A stretch of 64,000 nucleotides of DNA. Source: Gaertneriomyces semiglobifer (lineage: Eukaryota; Chytridiomycota; Chytridiomycetes; Spizellomycetales; Spizellomycetaceae). The DNA is taken from the NCBI GenBank assembly GCA_025558075.1, contig JAHLKF010000023.1, positions 1 to 64,000 of the forward strand, read 5' to 3'. Position 1 is the first letter of the stretch. Each line of letters starts with the position of its first letter. Position numbers and translations under genes: made by a program. Positions 33,423-44,276 of this stretch are shown in pieces. Below the pieces are notes generated by a model, which saw nothing but the letters and a program-made list of their open reading frames with translations, was not told the DNA's origin and ran no database searches.

Positions 33423-33495
33423 GGCCCTGTAGAGCAATGGTCAGCTCGTTGGACTTCGGATCCAGAGGTTGCAGGTTCGAGTCCTGCCAGGGTCG
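33423..33495 (+). tRNA. tRNA-Arg (anticodon UCG)
   Basis: A 73-nt cloverleaf: acceptor GGCCCTG/CAGGGTC (one G-U), D stem GAGC/GCTC with loop AATGGTCA, anticodon stem TTGGA/TCCAG (first pair T-G) with loop CTTCGGA giving anticodon TCG, variable AGGTT, T stem GCAGG/CCTGC with loop TTCGAGT, discriminator G. There is no intron. The B box (GGTTCGAGTCC) is present, and a T6 run at 33501-33506 is a Pol III terminator. The gene reads CGA codons. It is the only full-length copy at the end of the tandem array whose units contain its first 23 nt and its 5' flank. Confidence 0.95.
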
Positions 33496-35069
33496 TTTCA
33501 TTTTTTGCTTTTTCTCGAATTGTTGGGAGCTTCGAGCGCGCTTTGCTCGCTCATCCGTGTCGATCGTCGATCGTATCGCAGGTCATTTGTCTAGCACCTG
33601 TCCTGAAGATGCATAGCGGCGAGCTAGCAAATCGAAATCAGTGCTGTGAGGATAACATCTGCGTCTATAGTGTCCCATAACAGGTATAACGTTGACGGGA
33701 AGCAGGAGTGGAACGAGCAGTCTAAATCAAGAATGCCCGACCACAAGAAGGTCGGGTGTGCAAACCAGCAATTGTCGTACTCCGCCCTCTAGCAAGAATG
33801 GCCTAAACATTTACAATGTTTCCAAGTGCCCGAGTTTGCTCGTTGTCGTGAAGAATTGATGCAAGCGCGGCAACAAGCATTGTATTGATCCTTCCAAAAA
33901 ACCAATCAATGCACCGAAATTGCTCACGATCCCTTAACCGGTATACACTCTTTGGATTAAAATGAACAACATCATCATTGTGCTTATAACAAGCGAGTAC
34001 CTTAGTTGCTAGCGATCGCATTCTTTTCCAAATTCGTCTTGTGCTTGACAAACAAACCAGGCATTCTGGAACTTACATTAGCGAACGCGAATGAGAAGGC
34101 GACACGCATAGCTCCCAAGACAACAGCACGCCGACCTACCACAGAACGGCGACCGAGCACACTCAACCCAGGGCGAAAACATACTCTGTGTACGATCCAT
34201 TTCAAAAATTTATATAATCCGCCAACATTGATTACTTAAAGAGCAACAACATCCTGTCTCTTAATTGCGGTGGCATCCCATTAACACTGCTCAGGTCAAA
34301 GGGCTACCAACAATTTACGAGAGGAATTGACGAAAATATCAAGAGGTATCACTTCTCTTGCCTGAAAGATCTTACCCAGGTTGTGAGGATGACAGTCCGC
34401 ATCAGCTAGCACTGACGTGGCTAACGCCGAAACTGACATGAGTGTGTTATCCAGGACACTTCAACCAATACCTTCCATGAGCTCTTGAAGGAGTGTCCCA
34501 GAACGTGACCATGGTAATGCAGTGATAAAACTGGCGGAAGTGGGTCAGCAGGCAACAATTCCAGTAATGCGAGCGGCGCTTGAATGCGCTCCAGGTGCTA
34601 GAAGAGAGTGGTGTTTATCACGAGCATCTCAACGGAGGCATTCACAATGCCCATAAGACGAGGTAAGGAGGGAGAGTTACAACGAGGCAAGGAATGATAA
34701 GAAGAGGGTCGCGAGTGTGAACATGACGCTGGGAACAGGTGCGGGGGTACCATGCTCTGAATGACTTGAGCGAATGAACTAAAATGGATCGGTCTCAAAA
34801 CTGGACCTCTGATGGGTGAAAGTCCCCCAAAGTTACGCTTGAACGTAAGCAGATACTCGAGAGTTCATTGTGTCCTTTTGCTCAACTCAAAAAGCATGTT
34901 ACGTTAGAATCTGTGCCGAGGGAGCTTTTGACAAAAAAAGGCTGCTGCGAGAATCTTGCGAATTATTTCCGGAAGGAAACGTATGATGTTGGCATAATTC
35001 TGAAGGCAATCAGCACATACTACCTGTACACGCTATTTTTGGTCTCAGCTATCGTTCGTGTGGTCCCTC
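33496..35069. other. Gene-poor stretch right of the array
   Basis: No supported gene. A minus-strand frame (34051-33803) reads VVHFNPKSVYRLRD and FRCIDWFFGR and looks non-random, but no start, intron or family could be given; it may be another gene fragment. The remainder shows no repeats or RNA genes. Confidence 0.35.
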
Positions 35070-35149
35070 CTCTGCCTCAGCCTTCTCCATAAAGTCCTCT
35101 TGCCTCTGCTCGTCAGTAACATATGCCATCTCATTTTCAGTATTAGAAC

Positions 35150-35428
35150 GAGTTTCTTCCAACATAGCGTAAAGGCAATAGGGAAGACAGTGGGTGATAA
35201 CAACACGCCCATCAGCAAGTAAACCCATACCAAACTGACGCCGATGTGGAAGAGAACAATGGCCAGGACACCCATAACGCAGGCGAACCGGAGGGTGGTA
35301 TAATGTGACATGCGCATCAGATCACGGCCATTGGCTTTGGGAGTGACATATGGGCGGTAAATATCGTAAGTGCAGGTCGACGACACGGCACCCAGCTCGG
35401 CGGACGCCGATGATACCGCGGATGTCAA
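35150..35428 (-). pseudogene. Dur3-like urea/sodium-solute symporter fragment
   Basis: The minus strand gives SAELGAVSSTCTYDIYRPYV, PKANGRDLMRMSH and ...IGVSLVWVYLLMGVLLSPTV, PIAFTLCWKK. This matches the order of transmembrane helices near the end of fungal urea active transporters (Dur3; sodium:solute symporter superfamily), including the (T/S)SAxSSExxAVSS-type signature and the Y-L-x-M-G-V helix. Only about 90 residues of a ~650-residue protein are present; neither the upstream helices nor the usual C-terminus are found, and the flanks go out of frame. A truncated gene relic. Confidence 0.6.
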
Positions 35429-35999
35429 CCGGAAAGGTGACTCTAAAACAAGATTGATATAGTTCGTAGTCAGAGTTCATTGGTAAGTGATATTGAATGC
35501 TTGTATCCCGGCTTCTCTGATTCGCTTGGCTGCTTGCAATGATGCTACGGCCGTTTGGTGGACAATGCCCTGGTCGTGCCAAAGGCGGAGCAGTAGTCTA
35601 CACAGGCAAATGAGGTTCTGCTCCACTGCATGCTCCACTGTTGCTCGCCATACGGGGCTAGGCTTTCAGCGATCGGTCCAACCATCCCTTCTCCTGTCCA
35701 GGTCGAAGGTTATGGTTGATACCCGAGAGCATCTACCCCAAGGGTGTAGGTCGAGGTAGGTTTGTCGTTTGTGAAGACCAAACTGGCCAGATTCAGTTAA
35801 TCACTTCATCTCCGCGGATGTGATTCGAAAATGACCTCCGCGGAGATGACCTGTAAATGACATCCGCGGAGATGACTTAAATGAGTCCGAAACCCAAATT
35901 CCCAGGGTAGTCGTCGGTTGACAATTCAGCAGTTGCAGTATAACTCCACAATTAGCACTCTCTACTCTCTCCGCCACGCCTTTTGCGCTTTCTGTCATC

Positions 36000-37972
36000 A
36001 TGTCGATTCCCTTGAGCATATTGTACCAGTACCTCCTCAATCATAACGGCTCGCTGTCGCTGGAAGGATGGGTGGAATCCGTCGCCTCAGGCATAGGTGC
36101 TGATATGTTCGTGGCACACAGCGCCTCGACCCGACGTAGCCAGTTTTTGAGATGCATGACAGAAATCCCGCAGCACCCTACTTACTTGGATTTGAAGGAT
36201 GTTCTTCCCCAAGCACAAATAGAGATTTGGCAGTGCCGCCTCCTCGAAGTCAAGAAGGAACTCGCAGAAGAAACGGCCTTTGGCGTGTACTATGCACGCC
36301 ATGAGTGGAAGGATACCACTACGGCGGCAGCACGGAAAGCAGCCCGGGTGGGTGTGCAAACCGGTGCGCTAGACGCCGCCCATAGCAGCACGAAGACCAG
36401 TGATGCCGCCCATGCCGATAAGGACGCTCCAGTGTCGCTCCGTGTCGTTGATACCATCCACACAATCGATACACAAACAACGGATGGTTCGCAGTCAGAG
36501 TAAGCCGTTGCAGCCGATCTCTGTGGAATGAACAAATTGCTGATTAGCTATTTCCAGATACGTAGATAGCGAAGCGGCCGCCAGTTCAGATGAGGTCAGC
36601 GAGAGACCTGAAGCAGCGCAGTCACACTTGCATGCACAATTTGCTAAGCTGAGCAGGACACTCCTCCCTTCCGGTCGGGCCTTGGAAGAAATCGTCCTTG
36701 ACGTGGCCCTCGAAAGTGAGACAGAAAGGTTCAGTGAAGACATCCTAGGTCCCGCTTCTGTTATTCCATCGCTGACAGCCCCTGTATAACACTACCAACA
36801 GCCCGTTCCACTCCTTCATATGTGACATCGATGAAATTGAATCGATGAAAGAGCAGAACCCTCACCTGTGGGAGAATATCATGCCTGAAGATGACATGCA
36901 CTACGTTCGCTCCCTATGGATGGAGCGAGGACCAAGTGCACGATTGTTCGGGCTTGATTCGCATGCCATATTCACAACACCGGCATTAAAGGTGTGCGCG
37001 GACCTATTGAAGAAATTGCAAGAGGTATCGTCAGCATTTCAGCTATGTTCTCCTATCTTCCTGAATCAACGCCTCATGCATGCATTTTGTTAGCGTTACG
37101 ATAATGGTGAGAGGGCACAAGCCATGCGCATGTACCTTCTTGCATATCCGGCAAGCGAGGAGGTCCAGCAGCTGGGCGACGAAGCAGAACTCTTCTCTGG
37201 CCTAATGGAAGTCCTTCTGCTTCGTCGCCCAGCTGCTGGACCTCCTCGCTTGCCGAACTCTTGGCTCAAAGCCCAATGGGGAACCAAGCGGGAAGCCGAC
37301 ATCATGAGGCGCTGTGACAGGTTGTTTGATGCGTTGCAGCCGACCTGCGTTGTCACAAGCACGGCAGAGGAACCTTGTGATGCAAGCAAAGAGCGAAAGC
37401 TCTTAACCGGTGGCAGTGAAGCATCCAACGTCCGAGGGCGTAAAGCCGATAAATTGTGGGTAACAACAGAAGGTGACGGTCTGGTGTGGATGGAGGCCAA
37501 AAAGGGTACTTTCGCGGAGAACCATCACGAAGCTTTGCATGCCGTTTTGACGGCAACAAAGGGAGCAAAAGACTTGATGGATAGCATCCGTCGGCACCGG
37601 CAAAAGGATGTCGAAACCTGGAGCTCCATTCAATTAGGCACTCATTGGCATTTGCGCTCTCAAATCTGCCTGGAGAGCGGACTCATAGTGGCCGGAAATA
37701 CATTCACACATCTACGACTGCCGACAAGTTACGAGGGTATGCCCATGCTCTTAGAGCTGTGCCGTGTGGTACTTCTGTGGGGAGTACGTATGCAATGAAC
37801 AAGTCCAAGCAGAGAGTAAAAGCTAATAACAGCCCATCTTTTTATGCAGTTGGCGTTGGATGAGACCGCACGCGAACTGGCTCGTCCACTGCCCATCGGG
37901 ACGCCGAAAAAAAAGCGGCCAGTTCTTTCGACGTTTCCCACACCGGAGAAACCGTCAAGTGCAAAGAGGTAG
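36000..37972 (+). CDS. Effector-like protein with D...ExK nuclease signature and NLS
   Basis: Start ATG 36000 (MSIPLSILYQYLL). Exons: 36000-36499; from 36558 (phase fits: GA|A) to an uncertain donor; a middle exon covering about 36779-37025 (ends ...LLKKLQE|GTATCG); 37094-37783; 37850-37972 with TAG 37970-37972. The join between the second and third exons is not settled; 36595-36778 as an intron keeps the frame. Near residue 400 the protein has RKADKLW...DGLVWMEAKKG, a D...E-x-K pattern of the PD-(D/E)xK nuclease fold. The last exon has TPKKKRPVL, a strong monopartite nuclear localisation signal. Linkers are S/T/D/A-rich. No signal peptide. Architecture and neighbours suggest a Crinkler-class or related nuclear effector; activity is inference. 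A 41-bp perfect inverted repeat lies inside exon 37094-37783. Confidence 0.65.
37149..37255. repeat. 41-bp perfect inverted repeat inside a coding exon
   Basis: Arms 37149-37189 and 37215-37255 are exact reverse complements (left arm begins cggcaagcgaggaggtccag), separated by 25 nt. The arms read ASEEVQQLGDEAE and LLLRRPAAGPPRLP in the same frame, so the hairpin is part of an open frame. In mRNA it would form a 41-bp stem. Confidence 0.95.
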
Positions 37973-38373
37973 TGTTGTCCAATTGTCGTTGACATCCACC
38001 TGCATTGCTGAAGGAACGAACGTCCAATTTAGAGCGAGGAAAGCCGACGCCAAAGAGTAGATACCGCAACGAAACTTGCAGGATAGAATCCAGTGGGAAA
38101 CAAGTCGTAGATCTAGAATGTAGGTCGATGGTAGCAGATGCATTCAAATTCATTATACGTAGACTTGATTGAAATTTCAATGTTTCGTGCCTTTCGGAGG
38201 AGATGACTAAGCTCGAATCACATGACGTTTAATGACCACTAGCCCTAACCCCAAGGCGACGCGTCCCACCAGGGCCAGTAATATAAATAGAGGTCCCCCC
38301 CTGTTCCTCGTTCTCCTCCTCGCTTTCTCCCAACAATCAATGGACATGATGAGAGTGGAGCAGAAAACGACAT

Positions 38374-38514
38374 ACTGCCAGGCTGACCTACCGGGGCATT
38401 TTTCAAAAGATGTTTGAGGATTCGCCCTGTCGCTACGCCCGACAGATCAGCTGCGGTCCATGGTGTCGTCTGTGCACAATGTCGGTCAGGACAGCTCACC
38501 CATACGCTACGTCC
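38374..38514. repeat. 141-bp direct repeat, copy 1
   Basis: Begins actgccaggctgacctaccg and ends catacgctacgtcc; its partner is at 38601-38741, 227 bp downstream, differing at about five bases. A TATA-like motif (atataaatag) lies at about 38281 upstream with an ATG at 38340 that opens only 25 codons. No gene recognised. Confidence 0.9.
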
Positions 38515-38600
38515 GGAGGGTGGGTTTGAGGCTACGTCCCTCGTCTTGGTAAATGCTTATACTCTCTTCACATGACTCTGCCTAGCTGTAAAAACGGCAG

Positions 38601-38741
38601 ACTGCCAGGCTGACCTACCGGGGCATCTTTCAAAAGATGTTCGAGGATTCGCCCTGTCGCTATGCCCGACAGATCAGCTGCGGTCCATGGTGTCGTCTGC
38701 GCACGATGTCGGTCAGGACAGCTCACCCATACGCTACGTCC
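38601..38741. repeat. 141-bp direct repeat, copy 2
   Basis: Partner of 38374-38514. The short sequence ctacgtccctcgtcttgg follows both copies. Confidence 0.9.
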
Positions 38742-40301
38742 CTCGTCTTGGCTGAGCAGTTAGCAGATTCGTCCCTTGTTGCCTTGCAATAGCAGTGGAG
38801 TGGTGTGTTGCACAGTGGTGAAACTTGTTTACTGTTGACTGATCGTGATATTTGTTTATTGCAGTTTCCTACGCAAACATAGTGGAGCATCAAGAATTTG
38901 AATATGCGCAGGGCATCGCTCGTTCTTCCTCATCTACGCTTGCTCGTAACTAGCTGGCTGTGCTCCTAACTGATTTTGGTACAGCAGAGTACGAATGCAG
39001 AGGCTCATGGGTGCTCGTGATATGGCAAAAATAAAGTTGATTAGATTCAGTTCAGAGCCCATGGAAAGCCAAACATTGCTTGGTAAGTGCTCGTTGCGCT
39101 CTTTACTTCCATAGATATCAAGTTCTAATTAGCATCAGCGACAGGGCGTGGCGGGGCGTGCAATGTCACGATAACTCTCAGCGAAAGTACTCTTTGGGGT
39201 TTTCAGTCATAGTAGTATTTAATTTTATTCAATACATAGGCGCGGATGTGTTCAGCCAAGGGCTTCTGCGACAACCTGGGTTTCCACAACGTGCCTTCGG
39301 CAGAATTAGTCCACCTGCTCATGGTGCAGTTTCTCATTACTGAAAGCGTTCGTAACCGCCACAGTGTTTTTGAGCAGCTTTGGCTCATTAAACTAGGCCT
39401 CGTAGGTTACTGATGCGCGGAATACGGCAACTGCACTTCGCGCAATTCGATGTAGCCTCTGATACAGCATTTCACTGACTTTCACATAAGCTGAATGTCA
39501 GTTGAGAAGGGGCGCTTCCAAGAAGCTGGCGGCAGCTTGAAAGGTCTACGAGGAACCAGAAAATGGCAATTGATAGTCTGTGAACAAATTAAAGAAGATG
39601 TGGTAGCACATTCTCAGCCGTGCATGAACTAGTGCAGGAACGGCGGACCCAGATGAGAGGAACAATTCGGAATATGACTGATGGGTCACAACTAATTAGA
39701 AGTATTGACACCAGAGCAGTGATGAGGAGCTCGAATCATTGGAAAAGTCGAACGGTGTCAGCTAATCACAGTTCCAAAGGACTTTGACCTGATAGCTCCA
39801 AAAAGCCTCGTCCTCACCAACATCAGTCATGGGCGAGTGCCCAGCAGGTCTCGCCTTCTCAGTCACGAGCGACGAACGGGGCAGCGACGTGCAATTGCAA
39901 CTGTACATGTAAGTAAGGACAAGCATTCGACAAGGACAGGCATACATAACACACATAAATTAAAGGCTGTTTTTGCGGGTGGTAGAACCTGCTCCCAGGA
40001 CGGGTTGGCAATGCTAGTTGTAGCCTAGTTAACTACAAAGTAGATCGGATCTAGCTGTCAACCTGTTACTGTTCCGACGCATGCTCGTAGTGCCTGTTTG
40101 TACATGTACAGCCTGTAAAGGCTTCTGTGCACTGTTATGCGATGCAGAATGTGTGTTCATTCGTGTTGGAACTCTTGTGTGCCCAGTCGCAAATAAAATG
40201 CCCAGCGTGCCAGTGCCGTATGTCGTAGTTAACCCGTCGGCGGCATACCCAGCGCGCCAGACGTTGAACCTAAATTAAACAGGGGGAGAGCCCTACGACC
40301 G
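38742..40301. other. Intergenic boundary stretch
   Basis: No gene supported. It contains copy B of the dispersed half-inverted repeat (39994-40110). It separates the repeat-rich left part from the compact housekeeping block. Confidence 0.4.
39994..40110. repeat. Dispersed repeat, half-inverted copy B
   Basis: 39994-40019 matches 22226-22251 directly; about 40043-40110 (gatcggatctagctgtcaacctgttact..., gcatgctcgtagtgcctgtttgt) matches the reverse complement of about 22151-22215. Similarity is clear by eye with scattered mismatches. Confidence 0.55.
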
Positions 40302-41019
40302 ATGTCATCTCCGTCACAAACAGCATTTTACTATGTATCGCTGCTTCACCATCCTCCTGCGTTACTCCCACATCTGTCACAACCTCTGCAAACAAGGGCC
40401 ACATTTCTTGATATAACGGAAGATCACGCCGCAAAAGTGTTTCAATGGGATCCAACACCGGACGCATTCGAGTTTTTGAGCAACTGGGACGCAGGCGTTC
40501 CACGCAATGATCCACGTAAAGAGGTGTACAAACTACTGGATTCCGAAACACTCTTATGTGCGGTCCCAGTTGCTTCACTCTCTGAAGCAACCGGTGATCA
40601 AAGGACGTGGATAGTCGTCTTACTATCTGAAGGCGCGGGTGTCCGCAAATGGTCCTGGCATGACATGAAAGTTGTTCGTTCATCTTTTGATGAGTGGTGC
40701 GTGGCAGACTGTTGGGAAGACACGGAAAATCGTGCCCGAGCGGTCCTTGTCGCAAGGCAGCAGGAAGCAGCACAACGATCTGAAGGAATGTTGCCTCTAG
40801 AAGAGCGATCGTACTGGACGTTATATGATATGGCACAGGCGCAGGTATGCTGTTCACTTAGCGCCAACGACACGAATCCTAGTTCACACTGCATCCATCC
40901 TCAAGGATGACGAGCCAGAGAATGAAAAGGTAACCGCCGAGTCTGACGACTCTGTCAGTATCAAAGGTGATGACTCTGAGGATGACTATTGGAATGCATA
41001 TGATAATGCAATAAAGTAG
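40302..41019 (+). CDS. Conserved fungal hypothetical protein
   Basis: Two exons, 40302-40844 and 40906-41019, with a 61-nt intron in phase 0, giving 218 residues. The N-terminus (TAFYYVSLLHHPPALLPHL) and the middle (FEFLSNWD, LLDSETLLCAVPV, WIVVLLSE, WKW-like KWSWHDMK) look like a folded domain; the tail is acidic and ends DDSEDDYWNAYD, an ending I recall from uncharacterised fungal proteins. No catalytic motif, signal peptide or membrane segment. It lies just upstream of RPS29 on the same strand. Function unknown; conservation is from recall. Confidence 0.7.
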
Positions 41020-41263
41020 AAATGGCCTATGTAGTGTGAACATGCAGACCATCAGGGCATTTACCTGACATTTTCTCACTGGCATAAACGTTTTGACGCG
41101 TCAAAGCAGGTCTATTTAACCCTACCCCCACAAGCCGCAAGGAAGAAAAAGCCACATGCTTAGGTAATCATTAGTGCCGGCCGACGTTGGGCCTTGGAAA
41201 GTTTTGTCAAGTGTTGGAGGATTAACTTTCCCTTTTTGATCCTTCACTTTTGGAACAGACAAG

Positions 41264-41870
41264 ATGGCACACCAGAACGTTTGGTTCTCTCACCCCCGCA
41301 AGTACGGAAAAGGTTCCCGGCAATGGTACGTATTTTGGATGATTCCGAGTGATGGATGAACGTGGATGAACGAAGAGCTGGATGGGGACGACTGATTTGG
41401 AAGAAATTGGCATTGAACCGAGAGCGTTTGATGGTGGAATCGTTAAAGCCAATTGGCATACATTTCGTACCTTGAACCTCTGCTCAAACTAAGGCTTGTT
41501 TATTGACGTACGGTGTTTTTTCGTTTTGCAGCCGTGTCTGTGCCCACCAGGCCGGTCTCATCCGCAAGTACGGTCTCAACATCTGCCGTCAGTGCTTCCG
41601 TGAGTACGCTGCCGACATCGGTTTCATCAAGGTACGTGAACAATTCTATTGGATGACTAGGTAGCCAGGGTCGCAGAGGGGAGAGCAGAATGCGTAGATG
41701 ATTAATACCTTATATTTGCTACTTCGGAGCAACACGCTATGAGAACAACAAATCACCATAAAGATGATACGGGATTCTGCTGAACGTTTTTCTCACGCTT
41801 GAACACCAATGTTCGTGATGCTGAGCCTAAATGCTAATCGGAACTCGTTTTCAATTTGCAGTACCGTTAA
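41264..41870 (+). CDS. RPS29: 40S ribosomal protein uS14 (Rps29)
   Basis: Three exons (41264-41325, 41532-41631, 41862-41870) encode 56 residues: [20 protein letters not shown], then C..C and ICRQC zinc-binding pairs, ending YR. It is a zinc-ribbon protein of the 40S head, near the mRNA entry region. Length and sequence match the eukaryotic family. The last exon holds only two codons and the stop; the introns are about 206 and 230 nt, longer than others in the window, as often seen in ribosomal protein genes. No defects. Confidence 0.97.
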
Positions 41871-42434
41871 GGAGATGTCGTGCGCTCTGCCACAACTTTT
41901 CGGTGGTATTATCTGGCCTAGAGAAGTAGAAGCTGTGGGGTTGAAGGGCAGGGAATGTTCATGCAGGCCGACATGCTGCAGTTGTGCTGCGTTCGGTAGC
42001 GTGTAATATACGGTGTGATCACACTACTTAGCCTGGGTCATGTAATCACTTGAATGTGATGCGTTAGCCGATGCAATTGCACAGTACCAAGTAACCCTTT
42101 GTGATTGACCCGGACATTACATGATGGCACTAGCAACAAGAGCAATCAGCAAAGCCTTGCATATCATGTCACTCGTTCAATTCCAAGCAGTATAAAAACC
42201 CGACCAGCGAGATCTAGCGACCCGCTGCCCCATTACTACACAACAACCCTTTGGATATAAATGTACTACAGTACGACAAATACAACAGCCTTCTTGTCTT
42301 CCTCTACAAAGTGTGCCCCAATCAACGAAGCAATCAACCCAGAAGCGACCGAGTGACGACGAGCGACCAACTGATCGAGCGGCCGAGTGATGAACAACGT
42401 GGATACGATCCCGACGGTGGGGTGAGAAAAAAAA
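41871..42434. other. Convergent intergenic with a TATA-led short frame
   Basis: A TATA box (gtataaaaac) at about 42190 is followed by an ATG near 42260 and a 31-codon frame (MYYSTTNTTAF...) ending near 42355. It may be a short transcript or an upstream exon; nothing recognised. Confidence 0.35.
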
Positions 42435-42824
42435 TCAGATTTTGTAAAAGTTCTTCAAGTACCGCTCTGCCTCCTTGTATTCCTGCTTTGCTTGTTTGAT
42501 CAGCCCGGTAATTCTCCGCAATGCGTCTGCCGGTGTCAGACTCCCCGTGCCATGCTCGTCCTTTAAATTTCCAAAATGTTGCATCTTCTCGCAGCTTGCC
42601 TTCACCTTGACCAAACCCAGTGCTGCCGAGGAACCTTTCAGGAAATGGCCAAGACGTGAGAGCGCCGGTAGATCTTCCTGAGCAAGTGCATCGTCCATTT
42701 GTGTAAAGGTCGTTTCTGCTTGATCAAAGTAGTTTACTACGATATCGCGAGAGAAGGAGCGATCTTCGTCATCTTCGTCCATCTGGCGTTTGACGAGATC
42801 ACACCAAGAGAGGAGGGGAACCAT
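42435..42824 (-). CDS. YPD1: Ypd1-type histidine phosphotransfer protein
   Basis: Minus-strand frame ending TGA (42437-42435). The HPt core is clear: FSRDIVVNYFDQAETTFTQM then HFLKGSSAALG, in which the histidine accepts the phosphoryl group, followed by the four-helix-bundle C-terminal half (CEKMQHFG...YLKNFYKI). Ypd1 passes phosphate from hybrid histidine kinases (Sln1 type) to response regulators Ssk1 and Skn7 in osmotic and oxidative stress. I chose the ATG at 42824 (MVPLLSW), giving 129 residues with the acidic MDEDDED lead-in typical of the family; an upstream exon may add a few residues. The gene is convergent with RPS29. Confidence 0.9.
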   Translation of the reverse strand: MVPLLSWCDLVKRQMDEDDEDRSFSRDIVVNYFDQAETTFTQMDDALAQEDLPALSRLGHFLKGSSAALGLVKVKASCEKMQHFGNLKDEHGTGSLTPADALRRITGLIKQAKQEYKEAERYLKNFYKI

Positions 42825-44276
42825 GAATGAATAAGGAGGTAAAAAGAAAGATCGCCGGTTAATGATGAGACATGTTGAACGCACAAGGCTCATTTGTCCG
42901 CCGTTCACATGACAGTGACAGTCGCTCTGCATTGCGGAATGATCCCATTTTTCGACTGTGCTGGAATCTGCCCCGTTTATACTAGCGAATCTGTCTACAG
43001 GTGATACGGTTTTTGTGCACTAGCTTAAAAATAGGTGGCGCAGGGGTTGTTCCCGAAACCTATTCTGCTTGTTGTCCGTTCCGCCACTGTGCGCACAAGA
43101 TCGGCTGGCATCGCCGAACAGCCAACTCACCTCCAACAGTTGGTCGAAGATGCTATGATCCACGATCTCATCTGAGGCCATTTTTGGTATCTATGTTTTG
43201 TCTGGGGCGTGTGATCGGGAGGTGGGGGTGTTCAACAGCAGTTTTTGTCAAGTCCACACGCGATGACGCTGATGCTTTTCCGGGAAACCTGCCGTCGTAA
43301 CTCTCCGAGACGCTCGATGCCCAGCCGTGGTCCGTGACGCTGCGTGAAAGTGTGTGCGGCCGATGCTCGTCTACTTTGAGGCGCTAGGCTGCCGATGGCG
43401 TTGGAAGCGTTGTTCGAAATGCCCGGCTGCGTTTGTGCGAACCGAAAATTGGGCTCCCATTGTTATTGAGACCCTTGTTGCATGGCTGTGCCACGATCAT
43501 GAGTCACAATGACACCGACAGGCCATCCACCCGCGGGAGCAACTACTGTTCCGAGGGCGGCGGCACTTTTTTTTTGGTTTATCTGTTGGACGGGATATCG
43601 AACATGAATGATTAAGGCAATGATTGAGCTGTGAGGGCAGTAAAGATATCGGCGTATGGCATGGGAAATGCACGCACGAAGCAATCGCAGACGTGGGGAC
43701 CGATGCATATCTGCATGAGATGGTTTCTGCTCTGTGTGTGCATACTGTGAAATACGCGGTTCGACATTTGATGCCACAATCACCCTAAGAAAGGATGGAA
43801 TAACCGGTGCAAGCACCCATCCACATCCATCCACATCCATCCACATCCATCCACATCCTATCGAGAAATGCCACACCTGCAAAAGACTTGTTTCGCTCTG
43901 AACGTTGCATTGTACTAGTAAAATAAGGTTCTGTTTATCGTCGTTGTGAGTCGCGAACGGCGCGCCGCTTTCCGTTTTGGGGCCTCAGCGCGCATTTGAC
44001 GGGTCAATCAACATGACTGTGCCGCTGCTTAACGTGACTGTGCCGTTGATTTGTGCGGACAAAGCAACTTTTAGCGCCCAAGTTGCAAGTTTTTGGAAAA
44101 CGGCCTTCAGCGAAACGATAGACAAAGGACCGGCAGGCAAAGCAGGACCTGCCAAAAGCGAGGACATCGGATAGTCCCCCCATCGAGCAGAGGCCTCTTG
44201 CATACGTCGAACTTGACGGACACATACTCCTACAACCTTCTCGGCGGGATTCCAGGATCCACTCATATCGCAAGCC
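42825..44276. other. Intergenic with a 10-bp microsatellite
   Basis: No complete gene supported. The 5' exons of the membrane protein gene probably lie in 43990-44276, where one frame reads MTVPLLNVTVPLICADK (from 44012) and another NLTDTYSYNLLGG, but I could not join them. Confidence 0.35.
43816..43858. repeat. 10-bp tandem repeat (ccatccacat)n
   Basis: Four copies of ccatccacat in a row in intergenic sequence. Confidence 0.9.
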
